Shown one piece after another: positions 27,053 through 35,298 of a stretch of DNA of 64,000 nt (positions are counted from its first letter, which is position 1; the number at the start of each line of letters is the position of its first letter). Under the pieces are notes generated by a model, which ran no database searches, had not been told where the DNA came from, and saw only the letters and a program-made list of their open reading frames with translations. Source of the DNA: JBBITI01 sp963735055. Its GTDB lineage: Bacteria > Chloroflexota > Dehalococcoidia > Dehalococcoidales > UBA2162. The DNA lies in assembly GCA_963735055.1 (NCBI GenBank), contig CAVTJN010000019.1, positions 248,001 through 312,000 on the forward strand, in the 5' to 3' direction. Both the position numbers and the translations under genes were made by a program.

Positions 27053-27751
27053 CTAGAACAGGCCTTGAAACCAAAACAGCTTGTCGAGAAGTATCAAGGC
27101 GCCGACCCCCACCAGCAACAGTGCGCTACCCACGTACACCCAGGTGGAGTAGCGCTGGATGGCTCTCACCACCGGCGTAATGAAACTGAAGGCCGCCCCC
27201 AGCACCAGGAAAGGTATGCCCATCCCCGCCGAGTACACCGCCAGGAGGAAAGCGCCGTGCCAGGCCGTCTGCGAAGTGCCGGCGAGCAAGAGAATCCCAC
27301 CGAGTACCCAGCTGGTACAAGGTATCCAGGCTACCGGGAAGACTGCCCCGATCAGGAAAGAACGCAGGTAGCTGGTGGCCGACGACGAAGATGGCCTGAG
27401 GCGTCGTTCAAAGTTCAGCCACGGGACCTTCAACGACAGCAGCATGACCAGCCCAAACACGATCAACAGGATGCCGGCCACGTGGCGCACGACAGACAGG
27501 TGACCGGCCAGGACGCCGCCCAGCAACCCCGCCCCGGCCCCCCAGAGCGTGAAAACCACTGAGAAACCGATCACGAAGCTCAATGAATGCAGGAAGGTCG
27601 CCAGGCGCCTTCGGTTACCCCCCGCCGCCAGAATCTCCGGGCCGGTCAGGCTGGCCATGTACACCGGCACCAGGGGCAGAATGCAGGGCGACAGAAACGA
27701 CAGTAGGCCGTAGCCGAAGGCAACCAGAACGGTTATCTCGTTTGCGTCCAT
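27053..27751 (-). CDS. ccdA: CcdA-like thiol-disulfide transmembrane electron carrier
   Basis: 232 residues from ATG 27751 (MDANEITVLVAFGYGLLSFL). Upstream in-frame codons run into the terminator hairpin, so this start is preferred. Six membrane segments carry the family cysteines: SPCILPLVPVYMAS in helix 1 and FPVAWIPCTSWVLGG in helix 4. CcdA moves reducing equivalents from cytoplasmic thioredoxin to extracytoplasmic thioredoxin-like proteins. The next gene downstream is a TlpA lipoprotein, its expected acceptor, and the selenoprotein candidate upstream is a second possible acceptor. Confidence 0.92.
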   Translation of the reverse strand: MDANEITVLVAFGYGLLSFLSPCILPLVPVYMASLTGPEILAAGGNRRRLATFLHSLSFVIGFSVVFTLWGAGAGLLGGVLAGHLSVVRHVAGILLIVFGLVMLLSLKVPWLNFERRLRPSSSSATSYLRSFLIGAVFPVAWIPCTSWVLGGILLLAGTSQTAWHGAFLLAVYSAGMGIPFLVLGAAFSFITPVVRAIQRYSTWVYVGSALLLVGVGALILLDKLFWFQGLF

Positions 27752-27762
27752 CCTCTTACAAA

Positions 27763-27797
27763 GGGGACTCCCCTCCGGCTGACTTGAGGGGAGTCCC
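27763..27797 (-). terminator. Hairpin terminator between six-repeat lipoprotein and ccdA
   Basis: A perfect 12-base inverted repeat (GGGACTCCCCTC / GAGGGGAGTCCC) with a 10-base loop. On the minus strand it is followed by CCTTTGT, so it can end transcription of the gene at 27889-29484 just before the ccdA start. Confidence 0.7.
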
Positions 27798-27888
27798 GAT
27801 GGCCAACTTACGTTTCCTTGACCGTCCGTCAAGCAGGACCTGGTTCATCCGCTCCGGGAACGGCGCGTCAAGGAGCCCGGACCCGGAA

Positions 27889-29484
27889 TTACGGTGCTGG
27901 TCGGTTCACTTCGATGTACACCGCCTGGCCCTGGTCATTGAAGTAATAGATAATGGTACAACCCAGGTCTTCTCCCGGCAACTGAGCATCCAACGCCTGG
28001 ATATCTGCCAGACTGCAGACCTGACCGCTCAAGATGAGGCCGGTTTGCGGGTCAACCTCAAAAGTACGCTCTCCTTTGTCCGTCATTATGGTCACGGTTG
28101 ACTTGGCCACATCCACTTTGCTGATGGTGCCCTCGACAGAGGTCAGATCGGGTGGATTGGAGACATCAACATAGATCGCGTTGCCCAGCTTGTCGGTGGT
28201 CGTGACGATGGTGCATGCCGCCGGATCGCCGCCCAGCGATATCACCTGGTCGATAAAGGCCAGGTCGCAGACAACCCCACCAAGGACAATCCCGGTCTTC
28301 GGATCCAATTGATAGATCTTATCGCCGCCGGCCGTCTGTACGGTTATCGTGGACTTGGCCACGTCAACATCTGTGACCGTGCCCTCGACCGCCGTGAGGC
28401 CCTGGGGGAAGGCAACATCGACATATATGGCATTGCCCTGCTGGTCTGTGCTGGAGATGATGGTACACGACAGCGGCTCGCCCAAAGAAGTAACCTGGTC
28501 GATGAAGGACAGGTCACAGACCACGCCCCCGATGACAATCCCGGTTTGAGGGTCGACGTCATAGACCTTGTCGCCCCCGGCCGTCTTGACCGTTATGGTG
28601 GACTTGGCCAGGTCAACATCCTTGATGGTGGCAGCTACCGAAGTCAGGCCCTCCGGATAGGCGACGTCAACATATAGTGCATTGCCTTGCTGGTCTTTGC
28701 TTGAAATGATGGTGCAAGTCGGCGACTCGCCAGAGGCCAGCAGGGCATCCAACAGGGCCAGGTCACAGACCTGACCTCCGATGGCAAGCCCGGTCTGAGG
28801 ATCGATGTCGTAGACCTTGTCGCCCGAGGCCGTCTTGACGGTTATGGTGGACCCGACCAGATCGACATCCTTGATGGTGCCGGTGGTGGAAGTGAGATCC
28901 GGCGGATTGACGACGTCGACATAGACTGCCTTTCCCGAGGCGTCGAGGTTGTAGATCAAGGTGCACGGCAGGTCGAAGCCGATCCCCGCCAGGGAATCGA
29001 TCAGCGCCAGGTCACAGCTTACGCCGTCGATGATAATGCCCGTCCTGGCATCAACTTCATAGACTTTTTCACCATCGGGAGTCTTGATCGTGATCGTGGA
29101 CTTCTCGATGTCGACATCGGTGACCGTCCCTTCAACCGAAGCGGGTTTGGGCTTCGGCAGGACATAGAAGGAGATGACGGTGCCCTGCTCGTCCTGGTCG
29201 TTGACTATGGTGCAGGTAAGAGGTTGACCCGATGCCTCCTGCGCCGCCAGTTCCGCCAGCGTGCACGACTTGCCGTCGTAAGTGATCAGCGTTTGCGGAC
29301 CGAGCTTGAAGACCTGTGGCCCTTCTTCGGTGGTCACGGTCACTGTGTTCTCCTGCGGGTTGACATCGGTGACGGTCCCCTCGGTGATGGTCACCTTCGG
29401 TGGGGCCGCCTTCTGGGCGCACCCCACCGTCAGCATGCCCATCGTGAGCAGGATCGCTGCAATTGCCAGTAATCGCTTTCTCAT
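27889..29484 (-). CDS. Six-repeat lipoprotein with paired cysteines (DUF5666-like)
   Basis: 531 residues. The signal peptide ends in a lipobox (LTVGC, Cys about 22), followed by six tandem units of about 80 residues starting near 35, 117, 200, 282, 364 and 447. Each has the form GT(V/I)xDVDxxxSTITVKT, then G(D/E)KVYxxDPQTGI, then GxVCDLAxID and CTII-like, ending (D)xxGNAxYVDV. Each unit carries exactly two Cys about 16-20 residues apart, twelve in all besides the lipid Cys. The beta-rich pattern resembles DUF5666/OB-like repeats. It is likely surface anchored; the Cys pairs could form one disulfide per unit. Position between thiol-redox genes suggests a redox client or partner, which is inference. 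Confidence 0.8.
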   Translation of the reverse strand: MRKRLLAIAAILLTMGMLTVGCAQKAAPPKVTITEGTVTDVNPQENTVTVTTEEGPQVFKLGPQTLITYDGKSCTLAELAAQEASGQPLTCTIVNDQDEQGTVISFYVLPKPKPASVEGTVTDVDIEKSTITIKTPDGEKVYEVDARTGIIIDGVSCDLALIDSLAGIGFDLPCTLIYNLDASGKAVYVDVVNPPDLTSTTGTIKDVDLVGSTITVKTASGDKVYDIDPQTGLAIGGQVCDLALLDALLASGESPTCTIISSKDQQGNALYVDVAYPEGLTSVAATIKDVDLAKSTITVKTAGGDKVYDVDPQTGIVIGGVVCDLSFIDQVTSLGEPLSCTIISSTDQQGNAIYVDVAFPQGLTAVEGTVTDVDVAKSTITVQTAGGDKIYQLDPKTGIVLGGVVCDLAFIDQVISLGGDPAACTIVTTTDKLGNAIYVDVSNPPDLTSVEGTISKVDVAKSTVTIMTDKGERTFEVDPQTGLILSGQVCSLADIQALDAQLPGEDLGCTIIYYFNDQGQAVYIEVNRPAP

Positions 29485-29570
29485 TCAATAACCTCCTGAG
29501 CTTTCAATGGTCCCCGGCTGCCCCGGGCAGCTGAAATCCGAAACGCCCTTGGACCCTTCGCTAATACTTC

Positions 29571-29600
29571 AGTATCACATGCGGCACGTGACAAAGTCAT
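29571..29600 (-). promoter_or_regulatory. Putative promoter of six-repeat lipoprotein gene
   Basis: ATGACT, an 18-base spacer and GATACT, inside the longer shared box TTTATGACTTTGT. The same box with the same 18-base spacing precedes the gene at 29646-30857, suggesting co-regulation of the two redox genes. Confidence 0.45.
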
Positions 29601-29645
29601 AAAGTCCAAGGGGGGTCTGATAAAGGATTCGTGACATTTACTCGA

Positions 29646-30857
29646 CTAGCCGGCCACCAACTTGGTGAGGATGTCTTCCAATGCCGACTTACTGGGGAAG
29701 CTCCCCACCCTTATCTCCCGGATAATGCCTTCTTTGTCGATCAGGAAATTAGTGGGCGTGGACTTGATGCTATAGCTCTTGGTGACGTCCTGGTTCGTGT
29801 CCAGGAGCACCGCGAAGGAGTACTTGTTATCCTCCATGAACTTGGCCACCGCGGCCGGGGTTTCGGTGGGCTTGGAGCCGATAATGTCAATCGTGAGCAC
29901 CGCGACACCCCGGTCCCGCCATTCGTCGTGTATTTGTTGTAAGAGCGACCGCTCCGCCTGGCAGAACGGTCACCAGGTCGCCCAGAAATTGAGTAGCACG
30001 GCTTTGCCTTTCAAGTCAACCAGGGACACTGGCTTTCCATCGAGGCCGGTCAGCCGGAAGCCCGGCGCCGGGCTTCCCGCCTGCGGGCCTTGAGAGGCAG
30101 CCGGCGTAGTCGGTGGCGTCTGCGTAACCGGGGAACCGGTTGGCGACGCCGCGATCGTTGGCGTTGGTTGGACCGGGGAAGCCCCGACCAGGCCGCGCAA
30201 CGCGGTCAGCGCGGCATCGTAGTCGGGATGCTGCGAGACTTCTTTGACGTACTGGACGTACCGCACGGTATCATCTTTGTCGACGACGAAAATGGCCCGG
30301 GTGAGTAAATTGAGTTCTTTGATGAGCACCCCGTAAGCTCTCCCGAAGCTGCCCTCCCGATAGTCCGAAAGCACTTCCATGAGGGTGACGTTCTTGGCGC
30401 CGCAGTATCGCGCCTGTGCGAAGGGCAGGTCCATACTTATGGTGTAGAAGGCGATCTGCTGAAAATTCCCCGCTTCCTCTTCAAACCTTTGGGTTTGCAG
30501 GTCACAAACCGGCGTGTCCAGCGACGGCACCACGCTGATTAACCGCACCTTTCCCTTGCTCTGGGCGAGTTCCACCTCCGTGGCGCCGGCCGAGTTCTCT
30601 ACGCGGTCATAGGGTGCGACAAGCTTGAAGTCCGGGGCCTTCTGCCCGACCTTCAGTTCCGGTCCGAGCAGCGTAAGCGGCTCGCCGGCCAGGGTGACGG
30701 CGCCGCTTCTCTCGATGTCCTTCTGCGGCTGCCCGGTGCCGGTCCCGCAGGAGGACAGGAAGAGCAGCGCCAAAACCAGCGCCGTCCCGATAATTGAGAA
30801 TCTCTTCGTATGCTGCTCCTTCAGAGTCGTGGTGCCCCACGTCCCACGTTCTTGCAT
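29646..30857 (-). CDS. Peroxiredoxin (Tpx-like)-thioredoxin fusion lipoprotein, candidate selenoprotein (TGA at 29970-29972)
   Basis: 403 codons if TGA is read as selenocysteine. Order: a signal peptide with lipobox LSSC; a Tpx-type peroxiredoxin domain (about residues 60-235) with SVVPSLDTPVCDLQTQRF (peroxidatic Cys) and AQARYCGAKN (resolving Cys); a Pro/Thr-rich linker; and a TlpA-like thioredoxin domain reading LLNFWATW-TGA-PFCQAER. After the TGA the same frame stays open to 29646, through VLTIDIIGSKPTETPAAVAK, VLLDTNQDVTKSYSI and the cis-Pro loop STPTNFLIDKEG. The TGA falls exactly on the first active-site Cys, which is TGC in the paralogue at 26372. U-x-x-C thioredoxin folds are a known selenoprotein class. 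If read as stop, a Tpx lipoprotein lacking its thioredoxin would result. The exact start is uncertain. Confidence 0.82.
29947..29971 (-). promoter_or_regulatory. Hairpin at the in-frame TGA (possible SECIS-like element)
   Basis: On the minus strand, GACCG (its GA belonging to the TGA) pairs with CGGTC after 15 bases, and the interior extends the stem with U-G, U-A, C-G, U-G, G-C pairs around a CCAGG loop. A hairpin starting at the UGA is expected of bacterial SECIS elements. The apical loop lies nearer the UGA than the usual 16-37 base spacing, so the match is partial. Confidence 0.45.
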
Positions 30858-30877
30858 TGCTCAGGACCCTTCCTTAA

Positions 30878-30907
30878 ATTGTAGGTTAACTGGTGTTACA
30901 AAGTCAT
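30878..30907 (-). promoter_or_regulatory. Putative promoter of peroxiredoxin-thioredoxin fusion gene
   Basis: ATGACT, an 18-base spacer and TACAAT within TTTATGACTTTGT, the same arrangement as at 29571-29600. The -10 is close to the annotated ATG, so the leader would be very short or the true start is a little downstream. Confidence 0.5.
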
Positions 30908-31165
30908 AAAATCGAATGCCCGGAACTGACATTACCGTGACGTTTCATGGTATGGGACCATCAGGATGGGAAGCATTGGTACCTTCATCTGTCACGAATT
31001 CTTCATATCTTTCAGGTGCATGTTGTGATTTCTTTACGGGCGATATCCTAATATGCGGTGGGACCCTGCTACAGCCTCCAACGATGGCGCTCACTGTCTT
31101 TCGCGGGTCGTTGGTTTTATAATCTCTGGAGAGAGTCAATACAGCGGACGCGGAGGGCGGTTGGC

Positions 31166-31822
31166 ATGAGCAACGAGTCCAAGGGCATTGAAATTGCGCG
31201 GCAGTCAGGGACGAAAGCGGTATCGGTGAGGTCCGGTGGAGTCGTCCTCTCGACCCAATCGCAGAATGTCAACCTGCACCTGAAGAGAGACACCGGCCAG
31301 GCTTACTTCCTGATTGACTGTTCCGCCAGCATGGCCGGATATAAACTAGAGGAGGCGAAGCAGGGCATCCTCGATTTCGCCAGGGATGCCATCAGAAAAG
31401 AGTACCTGCTCGGGCTGATCGAGTTTTCCTCAAGTGCCACGGTTCTCTGCAAGCCGGGCCAGGACCTCAATGTTGTGGCCGACTGCCTGAAGACCATCCA
31501 TGCGGCGGGCGGCACCAATATGGCCGCGGCAATAAAGGCCGCGATCTCGGCGTTCGAGAATGTTAAAGGCGATCGAGTTATCATCTTAGCGACAGACGGC
31601 CTACCGGATAAGGTGGGTGCTGCCCTCGATGCCGGCAAAGCTGCCAAGAAAGAAGGAATCGATATCATCGCCATCGGTACAGATGACGCCGACCAAAACT
31701 TCCTGAAGAAGCTGGCTTCACGTGCCGACCTCGGCAGGAAAGTTCCCTCAGAGAAATTCGCCCAGGGTATCGTCGATTCGGCCCAGCTCTTGCCTCCGCC
31801 GCGGACGATAGTAAATACATAG
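31166..31822 (+). CDS. vWA domain protein
   Basis: 218 residues from ATG 31166 with CGGAGGG upstream. After about 45 residues comes a von Willebrand factor A domain with a complete MIDAS: FLIDCSASMAGYKLEEAKQG (DxSxS), GGTNMAAAIKAA (Thr) and VIILATDGLPD (Asp). It has no signal peptide, so it is cytoplasmic. It begins an operon with the J-domain/beta-sandwich membrane protein 11 bases downstream. Metal-dependent protein binding is expected; the partner is unknown. Confidence 0.85.
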   Translation: MSNESKGIEIARQSGTKAVSVRSGGVVLSTQSQNVNLHLKRDTGQAYFLIDCSASMAGYKLEEAKQGILDFARDAIRKEYLLGLIEFSSSATVLCKPGQDLNVVADCLKTIHAAGGTNMAAAIKAAISAFENVKGDRVIILATDGLPDKVGAALDAGKAAKKEGIDIIAIGTDDADQNFLKKLASRADLGRKVPSEKFAQGIVDSAQLLPPPRTIVNT

Positions 31823-31833
31823 CGGGTGAGCCT

Positions 31834-32880
31834 ATGACATGGGAAGAGGCTTGCCGTGCCCTCGGCGTCGCACCGATCGCAACGGCAAAAGAGGTCCACG
31901 AGCAGTACCTATACAAGGTCCAGTTGCTGCACCCCGATGGCAACTCGAACAAGCCCGCGGCCGTCAGGAAGAAGGCGGAGGAAGAACTCAAGGCGGTAAA
32001 CGAGGCCTACGGTGTTCTTAAGGACCCGGCGAACAATCCGTTCGCCAATTCGCCAAGAATCCACGTATCTTCAAGGAAGCTGCGATTCAGGGACGTCGAT
32101 TTCGGGGAAAGGCGGAGCGCCACTTTCGAGGTCAGCAGCGCAGGCGGGGCGTTCGGAAAGGTCTGGTTAGATGATGCTCCTGCACCGTGGCTGAAAGTGA
32201 CCGAAATCCGGTCGCTCGGTAGCGAACTGCTCCCCCTGGAGGCGCAAATAGAGGCAAGCGGTATTCTGGAGCCCAATGAGCGCGCTTCTTGCGACCTCAA
32301 GATCAGGATCGAGAATATCCAAACGGGGGCCGTGGACGAGGCCATCGTCACCATCGAAATCTGGATGAAAGCCGCGCCGGGGACGCTGAAAGTGTTGCCG
32401 GCAAAACCGGCGAGGTTCAAAGGTGTGAAGCCGGGCGCTACGCGAACGTGCCAGGTGGAGATCGCCAACACAGGCCGTGGCTGGCTCCGGGGGCATTTGT
32501 TTACGACGAGACCGTGGCTGTCAGTCTCACCTGATCTGGTGAATCTCGAACCGCGCACAAGAACTAAATACACCATCAGCCTGGCAACCCGGGGACTGCG
32601 CCGTGGGTTGACAGACAAAGGTTTTGTCAACATACTCACCAATGGCGGCGACGAAAGAATCGCCGTGGACTTGACCACCGCTAGTTCCCCACTGAAACCA
32701 ATTGGCAGCTTCCTGAAAGTTGTCGGCTGGTGTCTGCTGGCGCTTGGGCCGCCTGCTGCCGCCGTATCTTTTCTACAGCCGGAACCGTGGAAACAGCCTG
32801 TCTTGTGGTGGGCAGTCGGTGGCTACGTCCTCCTCATCGCCGCGTTCAGCAAGCTCGTCCGACTCGGGAAAGCCAGGTGA
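31834..32880 (+). CDS. J-domain plus beta-sandwich membrane protein
   Basis: 348 residues. Residues 1-66 resemble a J domain (MTWEEACRALGVAP, QLLHPDGNSNK with the HPD motif, then LKAVNEAYGVLKDP). Residues about 75-285 form two Ig/ASPM-like beta-sandwich units (RKLRFRDVDFGERRSATFEV; KPGATRTCQVEIANTGRGW). Two membrane segments close the chain (about 297-318 and 323-340), with the large part cytoplasmic. The HPD motif predicts interaction with DnaK. The fusion with beta-sandwiches and linkage to a vWA protein are unusual; the complex may handle protein complexes at the membrane, but its function is unknown. Confidence 0.8.
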   Translation: MTWEEACRALGVAPIATAKEVHEQYLYKVQLLHPDGNSNKPAAVRKKAEEELKAVNEAYGVLKDPANNPFANSPRIHVSSRKLRFRDVDFGERRSATFEVSSAGGAFGKVWLDDAPAPWLKVTEIRSLGSELLPLEAQIEASGILEPNERASCDLKIRIENIQTGAVDEAIVTIEIWMKAAPGTLKVLPAKPARFKGVKPGATRTCQVEIANTGRGWLRGHLFTTRPWLSVSPDLVNLEPRTRTKYTISLATRGLRRGLTDKGFVNILTNGGDERIAVDLTTASSPLKPIGSFLKVVGWCLLALGPPAAAVSFLQPEPWKQPVLWWAVGGYVLLIAAFSKLVRLGKAR

Positions 32881-32993
32881 AGAGGGAGAAACAATCTCAA
32901 CCAATAGGCAGCGTAGTTTCCGGCCTTTTCGGCTTTATGGCGGCCAACTATCCGATGCAAGCGCGACTGGAGGAGCTGGCAGATGAAAGCTAA
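32877..32993 (+). CDS. Small coupled ORF, 38 residues
   Basis: A GTG start overlaps the stop of the J-domain gene (GTGA), and the frame ends inside the start region of the next gene. The sequence is basic at the N-terminus with SQPIGSVVSGLFGFMAANYP and an acidic LEELADES tail. The tight overlaps on both sides suggest translational coupling, but it may be a chance frame. Confidence 0.45.
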   Translation: MKREKQSQPIGSVVSGLFGFMAANYPMQARLEELADES

Positions 32994-33285
32994 ACGACTG
33001 TATATTGTTCCGGCTGTGGTAGCAGTTGCAGCCCTCACTGCGCTCTTCTTCGCCGGACGCACCTGGGGACTGCTCTCTATCGGGTTCTGGCTGGCCGTTG
33101 TCGTCTGCCTCGTCTTGCCGGCAGCGCTCATCTACGTATACTTGAGATACAAGAGGCAGAATGAGCTCGTTCGATGTAATAGCTGCGACCGCACGATGAT
33201 ATACAGTGTCTTTCGAAGGAGGGGCGGCTGTCCGCGGTGCCATGGTGATGCATACACCAGGACCGGCACCTGGACGAAGGCGTGA
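32983..33285 (+). CDS. Two-helix membrane protein with zinc ribbon
   Basis: 100 residues. Two hydrophobic segments (about 5-26 and 29-52) are followed by a basic loop and a C-terminal zinc ribbon CNSCDRTMIYSVFRRRGGCP ending RC (C-x2-C ... C-x2-C). GGAGGAG lies upstream of the ATG, inside the small preceding frame. It is the last member of the vWA/J-domain operon. The zinc ribbon probably lies in the cytoplasm. Family not recognised. Confidence 0.75.
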   Translation: MKAKRLYIVPAVVAVAALTALFFAGRTWGLLSIGFWLAVVVCLVLPAALIYVYLRYKRQNELVRCNSCDRTMIYSVFRRRGGCPRCHGDAYTRTGTWTKA

Positions 33286-33418
33286 TGCGCCTGGTTCTTC
33301 CGGGGCCTGACGTGGCGCTCAGTTCACTGTTGCCAGGTGCAAAGCAAGCTGATCGGCAATATCTCATATGGTAGAATGAGGAGAATCTAAGCGCCATGGT
33401 GAAAGCTGGAGGTTGTCA

Positions 33419-33907
33419 ATGAACTGGCTGGACATTGTCATTCTCATCATCCTGGTGATCAATCTCTTTGTCGGGCTGAAACAAGGGTTGATCAAAATGG
33501 TGATTTCATTCGCCGGGCTCATCCTCGCCATATTCCTGGCCGGGCATTACTATCTGTCGCTGGCCGGCCGTCTCACTTTCATTTCCTCTGATAAAGCCGC
33601 CGGCGTGGTGGCCTATGTCGTGATCCTCGTGGTGGTGATGCTGGTGGCTTCGATAGTTGCCTGGGTCCTCAGCAAGGCCGCCTCCGCCATCATGCTGGGC
33701 TGGCTCAATCATATTGGCGGCGCCGTTCTGGGCGTGATTATGGCGGGCTTTTTCGTGGGTGCTATCCTGGCCATTTGGGCTAAATACGCTGGCGGCGGCC
33801 CTACTATCGCTAACTCATTCCTTGGCGGATTCCTGGTGGACAAGTTCCCCGTGGTGCTTGGTCTTCTGCCCGGCGAGTTCGATACCATCCGCTCGTTCTT
33901 CAAGTAG
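33419..33907 (+). CDS. CvpA-family membrane protein
   Basis: 162 residues from ATG 33419 (GGAGG upstream; an in-frame TTG at 33413 is less likely). Four membrane segments carry the CvpA pattern: N-terminal NWLDIVILIILVINLFVGLK, QGLIKMVISFAGLILAIFLA, and a central helix followed by LGWLNHIGGAVLGVIMAGFF. CvpA proteins are linked to colicin V production, envelope stress and purine operons in other bacteria. It stands alone here, convergent with 33918-34793. Confidence 0.85.
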   Translation: MNWLDIVILIILVINLFVGLKQGLIKMVISFAGLILAIFLAGHYYLSLAGRLTFISSDKAAGVVAYVVILVVVMLVASIVAWVLSKAASAIMLGWLNHIGGAVLGVIMAGFFVGAILAIWAKYAGGGPTIANSFLGGFLVDKFPVVLGLLPGEFDTIRSFFK

Positions 33908-33917
33908 CCACTTTTAC

Positions 33918-34793
33918 TCATTTGGCGCGGCGCTGTGTGCCCAGGTGCTTCCGCCAACTTCTTTTCCCCAATTCGCTGCGGACGCTGGCGAATGAGGAAT
34001 TGACCACGTCTCTGACTGAGCGGTCCACCTCTTCGCTGTCTATTATTCCCACAATGGCGTCGTAGGTTCGTTCTTCAGCCCGCTCCAGAGCTGCGTCCAG
34101 GCCCACGATCCTGGCGATGCTGGGCACAAGGCCTTCGTGCGGATTTGCGGCCCGGATGCGCTGCAATACGGCCGACCTGTTGCGTACCAGGGCCTCGGCG
34201 ACCCCATGACTTAAGCCTGCCTGGTCCATGTCTGCCTGAAGGCGGGCCACGATGCGCTCCGTTACCCGGTCGGTTATCTCCTCTTCGAAACCCTCGACCA
34301 GCGCCAGGGCATTACGCGTGACGAAGCCGTCGCCGAGAAACCGGTCCGCCAGCCGGACAAAACGGGCCACCATGAATAGCCAAACCCACCCCCCGCCGCC
34401 CGCGAATCCGTGGCCAATGAGCGCCAGTACCGGAACGATGGCAACGAAGTCGAAGAAGTGGGTGAGCAAGTATTTGCCCCGCTGCCAGCGGAACCCGCTG
34501 CGGGTAAGTAGTTCCGCGGTGAGAATAACCCCCAGCCCGGCGTCAACCAGTACCCAGGCGGTGGGTATCGGCCCCGGGGTCCCCAGACCCCATCTTGCCA
34601 GCAGGATCAACGACCCCAGCGCAAGTCCGAAAGCGACCCAGTGCAGAGCTGCGTTGCGGTGCGGCAGTGCCTCCATCTCCTCGAGGCGCGCCTGTATGGC
34701 CGACCGGTCTTTCAATGATACGGTCCCGGTCGAACCGTCCCGGCCGTCAGGGTGTATTTGTCTGGTCCCGGGTGCGGGCTGGTGTGGTTTCAA
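33918..34793 (-). CDS. Membrane protein with voltage-sensor-like helices
   Basis: 291 residues. Four membrane segments lie between about 48 and 150. The third and fourth, THFFDFVAIVPVLALIGHGF and WLFMVARFVRLADRFLGDGF, resemble S3 and S4 of ion-transporter voltage sensors, with Arg at regular spacing in the last helix. A long soluble C-terminal part (about 155-291) is charged and helical, with EEITDRVTERIVARLQADMD. No pore-loop selectivity signature is seen, so it may be a voltage-sensor-only or signalling membrane protein. The N-terminal start is uncertain. Confidence 0.6.
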   Translation of the reverse strand: MKPHQPAPGTRQIHPDGRDGSTGTVSLKDRSAIQARLEEMEALPHRNAALHWVAFGLALGSLILLARWGLGTPGPIPTAWVLVDAGLGVILTAELLTRSGFRWQRGKYLLTHFFDFVAIVPVLALIGHGFAGGGGWVWLFMVARFVRLADRFLGDGFVTRNALALVEGFEEEITDRVTERIVARLQADMDQAGLSHGVAEALVRNRSAVLQRIRAANPHEGLVPSIARIVGLDAALERAEERTYDAIVGIIDSEEVDRSVRDVVNSSFASVRSELGKRSWRKHLGTQRRAK

Positions 34794-35010
34794 CTCGGTT
34801 TTGTAGTGACATGTCTGCTAACCCAGCCGGAAAGCTAGGAATTCACTTGGACATATTTTAGCGCGCGACGGATATCGAATTCATAAAATCGACGGGGAAT
34901 AGCTTACAGATTCGTTACAAATGGGAAGGCCATGCTGATGTACGGAAATTCTGTTAGGGCTGTTTTGGGGGACTTTGTGGAGCCCGGCGACCCCTCCCCA
35001 CCTGCTTTGA

Positions 35011-35277
35011 CTACGGGACAGAACGACGCGAGTCCGCTGATTCCAGGTGCTCTTCCAGCAGCGTCAAGTTGATTCCAATCCGGGTAATGAACACTTCGTA
35101 GTGAAGGGATCGAATATACGACTGCGCGTGCTTAGTTTCCGCAATGTATCCGATCATCCCGTGGTATTTGCGATGATGTGCAGGTACGAAATCGGTCGAT
35201 TCGTCATCGCCCCGGAGCAGCACGACCCTTACCCGGTGTCCGTCCCTGAATCTGGGTATCAGCGTCTGACTAGCCAT
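35011..35277 (-). CDS. Small SH3-like domain protein
   Basis: 88 residues: RFRDGHRVRVVLLRGDDEST, then HHRKYHGMIGYIAETKH and YEVFITRIGINLTLLEEHLE. The order of short strands and a YHGMIGYI turn resemble SH3/KOW-like barrels such as ribosomal L21e or nitrile-hydratase beta domains. AAAGGAGACAGG lies upstream. It follows the PRC-barrel-like gene on the same strand by 21 bases, so the two form a small operon. Function unknown. Confidence 0.6.
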   Translation of the reverse strand: MASQTLIPRFRDGHRVRVVLLRGDDESTDFVPAHHRKYHGMIGYIAETKHAQSYIRSLHYEVFITRIGINLTLLEEHLESADSRRSVP

Positions 35278-35298
35278 CGTCGTCCCTGTCTCCTTTCT

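Noticed and set aside
27889..29484. CRISPR-like periodic repeats
   Set aside because: The period is about 240 bases and encodes protein repeats; no short direct repeats with unique spacers.
31834..32025. Calling the J-domain protein a DnaJ chaperone
   Set aside because: It lacks the G/F region and zinc-finger and substrate domains of DnaJ; only the J-like part and HPD motif are present.
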